A stretch of DNA of 5,798 nucleotides from positions 1-5,798 of the forward strand of contig JAGOBN010000298.1 of assembly GCA_017999235.1 (NCBI GenBank). The letters are read 5' to 3'. Below the pieces are notes generated by a model, which did no database searches, was not told where the DNA came from, and saw only the letters and a list, made by a program, of their open reading frames with translations. The stretch is from Anaerolineales bacterium. Its GTDB lineage: Bacteria > Chloroflexota > Anaerolineae > Anaerolineales > UBA6663. Made by a program: the position numbers and the translations under genes. Shown here one piece after another: positions 1 to 4,289 of the stretch (position 1 is the first letter of the stretch; every line of letters starts with the position of its first letter).

Positions 1-1564
1 GGTCCACCTCCCAGGCGCCGGGGTTGTAGCCGCACAGCGCCGACCAGACATCGCCGTTCGCCCACCAACTGCCCCAACAGCCGCTGACCGTCAGATAGCG
101 GGTGGTGCATTCGGCCACCGCCGCCGGATCGTTCCAGACATCCGTGGAGGGCGCGTCCCCGCACACCCCGCCCGGCGCGAAGTGTTCGGGCAGCAACTGC
201 GTGCGGCCCACCGCGCCGGCCGAAGAGCCGTATAAATCCTCGGCCCGAATCGTCTTGCCCAGCCGCTGGCCCAGCGCCTGCAGAGCCGGGTTGGCGGCGA
301 TCACGGTAAGCCCATCACGCTGGCGTTGAGCCGTGCGGGAGATGGTCAGCCCCAGCACCAGCCGTTCATACAGGCTGGCCGGCCAACGCGCCACCACCGC
401 CTCCCAGGCCCGGAACTGCCCGTAGGGGCCGGGCTTCGTCGGGTCGCTGACGCCCCAGTCCTCGGCATTGGTTTCGCCAAACGGGATGGCGGCGGCGGCT
501 TCGGGCGGGAAAATCTTGCCGGTTTCACCCGGCAGCGCCGGCCGGCCCGTGGCCGTGCGCGGCACCGCGGCGGCGTAAAACGCTTTCAACAAGCGCCAAT
601 CCGGGTAGCCCACGGTCTGCGCCATCGTTTGGTAAGGGGCTTCGGCGGTAGTGTAGCCGCTGGCCGCCGAAGCGCCCACCGGCCAAACCGGGCCGGCCGA
701 GATCATCACCAGCAGGCCCACAAATCCCAGCACGATGCCGGCTTTCAGGGTGGCCTCCCCCGGCCCCGCCGGAGCGCTGTTCCCGCGGGCGGCCGGCGCC
801 GGCCGCCACAGCAGACTGACGCCCACATAGCCCGCCGCGCCCAGCGTCACCACCAGGAGCGCCATCCGGCGCAGGGGGGTCAGGATTTCCGGCTGCAGAA
901 CGCGCAGCTCCCAATCATCTTCCCGGGCCAGGTACGCGGGCAGGGCGGCCCAATTGCCCTGCGCCTGGACCAGGCAGGCCGCGTTGACCCAATAGCGGCC
1001 CTGGACATACCACTGCGGGCAGGGCAATTCCCGCTGGGCGCCGGCGCTCGCCCAGTAGCCCAAGCTCAGGTGGGTGTGACCGCCCGGACACTCGTGGGCC
1101 AAGACCGTCCCCGGTGTCACCTGGGTATAGTGACGATTCGAGGCGCTTATACTAGCTTGAATTTGAATCTGGCACAAATGAAAAGCCAGCATTTGCCAGC
1201 CTTGCGCCGCGCCCTGGCACTCCACCGCCACGAACTGCCCGCCGCCCCCCACCGGATCGCCGCCGGCCAGGCTCCACGCCAGGCCATCGCCCGGACACAT
1301 GCTGCGGAGCAGGCCATCCGGCCCCAGCACATCGATGCCCGGCACCTCGGCGTCCACCCAGTGAATTTGCCCGTCGGGGACATTGGCGCGGGGAGCGGCG
1401 CTGAAGACCAGGAAGGTCTCCAGGGCGCTGGCGCTGGTGTACGGAGACGTAAACGCCGGCTCCGCGGCCTGGGCCGTGGCCGGCCAGCTGGTCAGCAGCG
1501 CCAAGCTGAGCACGAGGCCAAGCCGCACTCCCCCCCGGCGGGTCGAATGGGCAAAGGCAACCAT
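1..1564 (-). CDS. Secreted two-domain cell-wall hydrolase-like protein (M23/LytM-like plus lytic-transglycosylase-like), 3' end missing
   Basis: The frame is open without a stop from the ATG at 1564-1562 to the left edge (521 complete codons), so the C-terminus is missing. Residues 1-34 form a signal peptide: RR/R, then LGLVLSLALL, with likely cleavage after AQA. Residues about 60-200 resemble an M23/LytM peptidase: AFHL (His129) matches the YAHL of the family, and GGHTHLSLGY (His163, His165) matches the HLHFE zinc-ligand motif. The usual first HxxxD motif is not clear. Two membrane segments follow, about 231-252 and 274-298, placing both flanking domains outside the cell. Residues about 310-521 resemble MltB/SLT transglycosylases: SSAGAVGRTQLLP (447-459), DVWNDPAAVAECTTRYL (475-491) and ALCGYNPGAW (509-518). 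The catalytic Glu expected after WRLLKAFYAAAV (323-334) is not visible. Six Cys lie in the first domain and four in the second, suggesting disulfides. Domain calls are from motif reading by eye: good for the transglycosylase fold, moderate for M23. There is no clear Shine-Dalgarno, so the start rests on the signal peptide. Confidence 0.8.
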   Translation of the reverse strand, partial: MVAFAHSTRRGGVRLGLVLSLALLTSWPATAQAAEPAFTSPYTSASALETFLVFSAAPRANVPDGQIHWVDAEVPGIDVLGPDGLLRSMCPGDGLAWSLAGGDPVGGGGQFVAVECQGAAQGWQMLAFHLCQIQIQASISASNRHYTQVTPGTVLAHECPGGHTHLSLGYWASAGAQRELPCPQWYVQGRYWVNAACLVQAQGNWAALPAYLAREDDWELRVLQPEILTPLRRMALLVVTLGAAGYVGVSLLWRPAPAARGNSAPAGPGEATLKAGIVLGFVGLLVMISAGPVWPVGASAASGYTTAEAPYQTMAQTVGYPDWRLLKAFYAAAVPRTATGRPALPGETGKIFPPEAAAAIPFGETNAEDWGVSDPTKPGPYGQFRAWEAVVARWPASLYERLVLGLTISRTAQRQRDGLTVIAANPALQALGQRLGKTIRAEDLYGSSAGAVGRTQLLPEHFAPGGVCGDAPSTDVWNDPAAVAECTTRYLTVSGCWGSWWANGDVWSALCGYNPGAWEVD

Positions 1565-1597
1565 AATAAGGTGACCGCCGGGCCAAGCCGGCAGCTC

Positions 1598-1610
1598 GAG
1601 CGCGATTATA
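1598..1610 (-). promoter_or_regulatory. Probable -10 box of the minus-strand cell-wall gene
   Basis: Read on the minus strand, positions 1610-1605 are a perfect TATAAT. This would start transcription near 1598, about 34 nt before the ATG at 1564. At 17 nt spacing the -35 position reads TAGCGC, which is poor, and there is no TG extension, so only the -10 element supports the call. Confidence 0.45.
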
Positions 1611-1638
1611 GGCCCGAACCTGGGCCGGCGCTATTCGG

Positions 1639-1667
1639 TTGCATCTTCCCTGGCCCTAGACTATGAT
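1639..1667 (+). promoter_or_regulatory. Sigma-70-type promoter of the ricT operon
   Basis: TTGCAT at 1639-1644 and TATGAT at 1662-1667 are separated by exactly 17 nt. Each hexamer has one or two mismatches to TTGACA/TATAAT. The predicted start near 1674 leaves a leader of about 34 nt before the ricT ATG at 1708. It lies back to back with the TATAAT of the minus-strand gene, so the 143-bp gap serves both directions. Confidence 0.6.
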
Positions 1668-1707
1668 GCACACCCTACGTTTAGACAGACTGAGGCAATA
1701 GGTAAAC

Positions 1708-2688
1708 ATGACGGATCAATTGGTTGAAACGGCGGCCGCGCAGACCGTGGTGATTGGGGTGCGGTTCATGCGCGTGGGCAAGGTCTATCACTTTGAAGCC
1801 TCGGATTTTCCAGGGGTCCGGCCGGGGGACCGGGTGGTTGTGGACACCACCCGCGGCCGACAGTTGGGGGAAGTGGTGCAGTTGGTCCCGCCCGAGAAGC
1901 GCTCCACGCCGGACGGCGGCTATAAGCGCATTGACGGGATCGCCACGCCGCGCGATCTGGCCATGGAGCAGTACTGGCGCTCCAAAGAGACCGAGGCCAT
2001 GATCAATGCCCGCGAGCGCGCCTTCAAGCTGGCGCTGGAGGGCGTTAAGGTCGTCAAGGCCGAATACAGCTATGACGGGTCGCGGCTGACCTTCCTGTTC
2101 AGCGCCCCGGATGAGGCCGGCGCCGCTGCCGGCGGGGGCAATCTGCCGGCGCGGGTGGACCTCAAATCGCTGCGCGAGGATATGCAGACGCTCTATCCCC
2201 AGCAGGCCGTCGCCTTTCGGCAGATTGGCCCGCGGGATGTGGCCAAACTGATCGGCGGCCTGGGCGCCTGCGGCCTGGAAAACCGCTGCTGCTCGATGTT
2301 CCTCACCGAGTTCAGCCCGGTCAGCATCAAGATGGCCAAGGAGCAGGGGATCTCGCTCAACCCGGAAGAGATCACCGGCATGTGCGGCCGGCTGCGCTGC
2401 TGCCTGGTCTACGAATACGAGCAATACGTCGCCGCCCGCAAGCAGCTCCCCAAACGCAACAAACTGGTGATCACGCCCAAGGGCGAAGGCAAAGTGGTGG
2501 ACGTCAACCCGCTCAAAGAGTCGGTCTGGGTGGAGATCCCCGAAGGCGAAGGCTGGCGGACGTACGAGTTCGCCAAGGCCGACCTCCAGCCCAAAGAGGA
2601 GCTGGAGACCCTGCAGAAAAAAGCGGCTGCCCCGTGCGACCGCCACGAAGGCGGCGGCTGCAGCTGCGGCAAAGCTAAAAAGAAGTAG
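1708..2688 (+). CDS. ricT: RicT/YaaT family protein (PSP1 C-terminal domain)
   Basis: The 326-residue product matches the RicT (YaaT, PSP1-domain) family. The N-terminal beta-rich part contains VGVRF-like and GDRVVVDTTRG (40-50) segments, followed by a helical part. The PSP1 core carries the diagnostic cysteines C188-x5-C194-C195 (GACGLENRCCSMF) and C226-x4-C231-C232 (MCGRLRCCLVYE). In Bacillus subtilis RicT works with RicA and RicF as a cytosolic complex that binds [4Fe-4S] clusters and helps RNase Y mature certain mRNAs; whether partners exist here is unknown. The protein is about 50 residues longer than B. subtilis YaaT, mainly through a charged tail ending in C310-x7-C318-S-C320 and GKAKKK, which could be an additional metal site. 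The ATG at 1708 has AGG at 1700-1702 about 5 nt upstream and is the first gene after a good promoter. The next gene begins 3 nt after its stop. Confidence 0.92.
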   Translation: MTDQLVETAAAQTVVIGVRFMRVGKVYHFEASDFPGVRPGDRVVVDTTRGRQLGEVVQLVPPEKRSTPDGGYKRIDGIATPRDLAMEQYWRSKETEAMINARERAFKLALEGVKVVKAEYSYDGSRLTFLFSAPDEAGAAAGGGNLPARVDLKSLREDMQTLYPQQAVAFRQIGPRDVAKLIGGLGACGLENRCCSMFLTEFSPVSIKMAKEQGISLNPEEITGMCGRLRCCLVYEYEQYVAARKQLPKRNKLVITPKGEGKVVDVNPLKESVWVEIPEGEGWRTYEFAKADLQPKEELETLQKKAAAPCDRHEGGGCSCGKAKKK

Positions 2689-2691
2689 GGC

Positions 2692-3591
2692 ATGACCGGC
2701 CTCGATAAGCTCGCCGAACTGGAGCTGCGCCAGGCGCCCCAGCGGCTGGTGTCGCTGGTGCCGTCCCTGACGGAAAGCGTGTTCCAGCTAGGGGCCGGCG
2801 CGCGGGTGGTGGCGCTCACCGATTATTGCGTCCAGCCGGCGGAGGGCGTGCGCGGCCGGCTGCGCGTCGGCGGCCCCAAAAACCCGGATCTGAAACTGAT
2901 CGCAGCGGCGCTGCCCGACCTGATCCTGGCCAGCCGCGAAGAGAACCGGCGCGAGGATGTGGAAGCCCTGCGCGCCGCGGGCTTTAAAGTCTGGGTGACC
3001 TTCCCGACGACGGTGGCCGAGACCGTGGCCCTGCTGTGGGAACTCGTGCGGGTGCTGGATGTGCCGCACATGACGCCGGTGGTGGATGCGCTGGAGCGCG
3101 CCTGTGAGATCGCGGCCCTGGCGGCCGAAAACACGCCGCTCACCCGGGTCTTCTGCCCCATCTGGCGCGAGCCGCGCGCCCCGGAGCCCGCGCAGTGGTG
3201 GATGACCTTCAACGCCGGCACTTACATGCACGACCTGCTGCGGTTGTGCGGGGCTGAAAACGTGTTTGGCGACCGGGCGCGCCGCTACCCGCTGGCGGCG
3301 GATTTGGGCGCGGCGCCGGCCGAGCCGCCCGACCCGGCGCGCGATACGCGCTATCCCCGCGTCACCCCGGCCGAGATCGCCGCGCGCGCGCCGGCCGTGA
3401 TCCTGTTGCCCAGCGAGCCGTATCCTTTTACAATGGCGGACCGGGCGGCTTTGGACGTTGCCCTGGCCAGCCCGGTGGACCGCGTCCACACCGTGGATGG
3501 CAGTTTGCTCACCTGGCCCGGCACCCGCTTGGGCCGCGCCCTGAGTGAATTGCCGGCGCTGTTTCTGCCCGCGCCGGCCGCTCCGGGCTAG
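2692..3591 (+). CDS. Helical-backbone metal-receptor (BtuF/TroA-like periplasmic-binding fold) without signal peptide
   Basis: The 299-residue product has the two-lobed binding-protein pattern of the BtuF/FhuD/TroA superfamily. The N-lobe has RLVSLVPSLTESVFQLGAG (18-36), then the TDYC and VGGPKNPDL segments. After PDLILASREENRREDVEAL come the linking helix (about 105-150) and the C-lobe, with TFNAGTYMHDLLRLCGAENVF and VILLPSEPYPF. Secreted relatives deliver cobalamin, haem or siderophores to ABC transporters. This one starts MTGLDKLAELELRQAP, with no hydrophobic signal, Tat motif or lipobox, so it is predicted to be cytosolic, and no permease or ATPase gene is adjacent. The ligand cannot be read from the sequence. 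The ATG lies 3 nt after the ricT stop, with AGAAG (2681-2685) as a possible weak ribosome site, suggesting translational coupling to ricT. Family assignment is good; function is unknown. Confidence 0.85.
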   Translation: MTGLDKLAELELRQAPQRLVSLVPSLTESVFQLGAGARVVALTDYCVQPAEGVRGRLRVGGPKNPDLKLIAAALPDLILASREENRREDVEALRAAGFKVWVTFPTTVAETVALLWELVRVLDVPHMTPVVDALERACEIAALAAENTPLTRVFCPIWREPRAPEPAQWWMTFNAGTYMHDLLRLCGAENVFGDRARRYPLAADLGAAPAEPPDPARDTRYPRVTPAEIAARAPAVILLPSEPYPFTMADRAALDVALASPVDRVHTVDGSLLTWPGTRLGRALSELPALFLPAPAAPG

Positions 3592-3601
3592 CTTGTCCAC
3601 C

Positions 3602-3607
3602 AAGGAG
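3602..3607 (+). promoter_or_regulatory. Ribosome binding site of the small lipoprotein gene
   Basis: AAGGAG ends 5 nt before the ATG at 3613. It is the best Shine-Dalgarno in the four-gene run and is a main reason to accept the short 66-codon ORF behind it as real. Confidence 0.75.
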
Positions 3608-3612
3608 TCTGT

Positions 3613-3813
3613 ATGCGTATTGGCCTGGTAAGTTTGCTGGTGAGCCTCGCGCTGGTCTTGACGGCCTGTGGCGGCGGAGGCGGCGGCACGCCGACGCCCA
3701 CCCCGAGCGTCGGCGCGCCGGCTATTGATTATCCCGCGCCCGAGGCCCAGGCGCTGCCCACCGGGTATCCGGTGTCCGATATCCCGACGCCCGAGGGCTA
3801 CCCGGCGCCGTGA
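3613..3813 (+). CDS. Small lipoprotein with Pro-rich tail
   Basis: This 66-residue product has a textbook lipoprotein signal: MRIG, a hydrophobic core (LVSLLVSLALVL) and the lipobox L16-T-A-C19. The mature part is only 48 residues and low in complexity: a run of six Gly, TPTPTPS, then repeated Tyr-Pro units (DYPAPEAQ, TGYPVSD, EGYPAP). This looks like a flexible extracellular linker rather than a folded domain. Similar Gly and Thr-Pro spacers follow the lipidated Cys in many lipoproteins. The stop TGA overlaps the GTG start of the b5-like gene (GTGA), so translation of the two is probably coupled. The frames differ by one base, so it could also be the anchor half of a split lipoprotein-b5 fusion. 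No function can be assigned beyond membrane anchoring. Confidence 0.75.
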   Translation: MRIGLVSLLVSLALVLTACGGGGGGTPTPTPSVGAPAIDYPAPEAQALPTGYPVSDIPTPEGYPAP

Positions 3814-4064
3814 CGGACGAGCCGCGCTTTACGGCGCTGGAATTGCAGCGCTACAACGGGGAGCGCGGCCGGCCGGCCTACATCGCCTTTGCCGGGGTGG
3901 TCTACGACGTGAGCGCCTGCCCGAAGTGGCGCGCCGGCCTGCATGAACAGCTGCACTTCCCGGGGCAGGATCTGACCGCCGCGCTGGCCGAAGCCCCGCA
4001 TGCGGCCGAGGTCTTCCAGCGGCCGTGCGTCCGGCGCATCGGCGTCTTAAGCGACACGCGCTGA
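3810..4064 (+). CDS. Cytochrome b5-like heme/steroid-binding domain protein
   Basis: This 84-residue single-domain protein matches the short prokaryotic cytochrome-b5-like family. It has FTALELQRYNG (7-17), GRPAYIAFAGVVYDVS (20-35), W40-R-A-G-L-H45, then H49-F-P-G-Q-D-L-T (49-56), and A62-P-H64. These are the family's WxxGxH, HxxGxDLT and APH segments. His45, His49 and His64 are candidate heme ligands; which pair is used cannot be read here. Stand-alone members are usually 75-85 residues, so the length fits. It has no signal peptide and would be cytosolic if translated alone. It starts with GTG at 3810, overlapping the preceding lipoprotein stop by 4 nt, and no good Shine-Dalgarno lies at the right distance (CGAGGG near 3791 is about 13 nt away), which points to coupled translation. 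No ATG offers an alternative start that keeps the domain intact. Electron transfer or small-molecule binding is possible; the partner is unknown. Confidence 0.88.
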   Translation: MTDEPRFTALELQRYNGERGRPAYIAFAGVVYDVSACPKWRAGLHEQLHFPGQDLTAALAEAPHAAEVFQRPCVRRIGVLSDTR

Positions 4065-4087
4065 CGTGGCGCGGACGGGACGGTTTC

Positions 4088-4096
4088 TGCTATACT
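4088..4096 (+). promoter_or_regulatory. Extended -10 promoter upstream of the aspS leader
   Basis: TGCTATACT combines the TG extension (4088-4089) with TATACT (4091-4096). No -35 hexamer is recognisable 16-18 nt upstream, as is common for extended -10 promoters. A 6-nt discriminator (GGGCGC) puts the predicted start at about 4103, which is the A of the leader ATG. The leader ORF may therefore be translated leaderless. Confidence 0.5.
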
Positions 4097-4102
4097 GGGC
4101 GC

Positions 4103-4186
4103 ATGTTGACCAGGCGATGGTTCGGCGGCACTAACAGCGATCATAACGCTAACCGGCTGAGCCGGGCGCGCCGACCTGCCTGCTGA
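4103..4186 (+). CDS. Putative Asn/Asp-rich leader peptide of aspS (27 codons)
   Basis: ATG to TGA gives 27 residues, starting MLTRRWFGG, then TNSDHNAN (codons 10-17), then NRLSRARRPAC. Three AAC (Asn) codons at 4133, 4145 and 4151 and one GAT (Asp) codon at 4139 fall within 21 nt. This block is clearly AT-richer than its surroundings. There is no Shine-Dalgarno, but the predicted transcription start coincides with the ATG, so leaderless initiation is plausible. The peptide itself need not do anything: in attenuation, the position of the ribosome on the cognate codons is the signal. It precedes an AspRS predicted to charge both tRNA-Asp and tRNA-Asn, so the codon content fits the downstream gene. 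A chance ORF of this length is quite possible in GC-rich DNA. The call depends on its combination with the terminator and the duplicated arm, and is an inference. Confidence 0.45.
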   Translation: MLTRRWFGGTNSDHNANRLSRARRPAC

Positions 4187-4233
4187 TCCACCTCAGGAGA
4201 GGTTCTACGCCGCCCGCGCTTCCCAGCCGGGCG
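4160..4233 (+). repeat. Exact 9-nt direct repeat AGCCGGGCG linking leader and terminator
   Basis: AGCCGGGCG occurs at 4160-4168 and again at 4225-4233, where it is the 3' arm of the terminator. The upstream copy can therefore make the same base pairs with 4211-4220 as the terminator arm does, lacking only the outermost C4210-G4234 pair. GC-rich 9-mers recur by chance, but this one lies exactly where an antiterminator would be needed. Confidence 0.6.
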
Positions 4234-4240
4234 GTTTTTA
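4210..4240 (+). terminator. Strong intrinsic terminator between the leader and aspS
   Basis: The 5' arm CCGCCCG-C-GCT (4210-4220, C4217 bulged) pairs with AGC-CGGGCGG (4225-4234) around a TCCC loop (4221-4224), giving 10 G/C-rich pairs, followed by TTTTTATTT (4235-4243). It lies 50 nt before the aspS ATG. No convincing promoter is visible between it and aspS (4241-4289), so aspS transcription must apparently pass it. It may also end transcripts coming from the ricT operon, which has no other clear terminator. Confidence 0.85.
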
Positions 4241-4278
4241 TTTGTGACGCGGCTGTCAGCATCCGTGTTTTGATTTTT

Positions 4279-4283
4279 GAGGA
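4279..4283 (+). promoter_or_regulatory. aspS ribosome binding site
   Basis: GAGGA lies 6 nt before the ATG at 4290, in an AT-rich stretch after the terminator. It fixes the aspS start, which also matches the conserved N-terminus of the family. Confidence 0.75.
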
Positions 4284-4289
4284 TATCCC

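Larger units (their letters stand above)
4103..4243 (+). promoter_or_regulatory. Putative transcription attenuator of aspS
   Basis: Hand folding shows two exclusive states. Without a ribosome, 4111-4182 can form a three-way junction closed by CAGGC/GCCTG (4111-4115 with 4178-4182), GGT/ACC (4119-4121 with 4174-4176) and CGGCG/CGCCG (4123-4127 with 4169-4173). It holds hairpins AGCG/CGCT (4136-4139 with 4147-4150) and CCGGC-TGA-GCCGG (4153-4165). A small hairpin, ACCTC-AGGA-GAGGT, follows at 4190-4203, then the terminator. In the alternative state, 4160-4168 pairs with the terminator 5' arm 4211-4220 (9 bp, bulged C4217) and blocks termination. A ribosome stalled on Asn/Asp codons at 4133-4153 would open the CCGGC hairpin and free 4160-4168. 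A ribosome reaching the stop at 4184 would cover that segment and let termination proceed. A T-box was considered but its conserved UGGN-containing antiterminator sequence is absent. The pairings are seen; the mechanism is inferred. Confidence 0.5.

Noticed and set aside
326..1666. Long plus-strand open frame (446 codons)
   Set aside because: It is antisense to the minus-strand cell-wall gene, which has a signal peptide and family motifs. The plus-strand translation is rich in Arg, Gly, Gln and His, with no recognisable domain; it is a GC-rich shadow.
1681..2646. Minus-strand open frame (321 codons) opposite ricT
   Set aside because: It lies wholly antisense to a clearly recognisable RicT, and its sequence shows no family motif or ribosome site.
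2788..3603. Minus-strand open frame (271 codons) opposite the receptor-like gene
   Set aside because: The plus strand encodes a convincing binding-protein fold. The antisense translation is low-complexity and Arg/His/Gln-rich.
4051..4072. Hairpin GCGACAC/GTGGCGC as terminator of the ricT operon
   Set aside because: The stem has an internal mismatch and no T-tract follows. It overlaps the stop codon of the b5-like gene.
4117..4134. Alternative leader ORF from the ATG at 4117
   Set aside because: It meets a stop after five codons and has no ribosome site.
4195..4202. AGGAGAGG as a Shine-Dalgarno
   Set aside because: No ATG, GTG or TTG follows within a useful distance, and the bases form the loop and 3' arm of a small hairpin.
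4180..4240. T-box riboswitch before aspS
   Set aside because: The position and terminator would suit a T-box, but the conserved AGGGTGGNACCGCG-like antiterminator sequence is not present (the region reads AGGAGAGGTTCTACGCCG), and no Stem I features were recognised.
4243..4259. CRP/FNR-like site TGTGACGCGGCTGTCAG
   Set aside because: Only the left half (TGTGA) matches. The right half is not TCACA, and the site lies inside the transcript, after the terminator.
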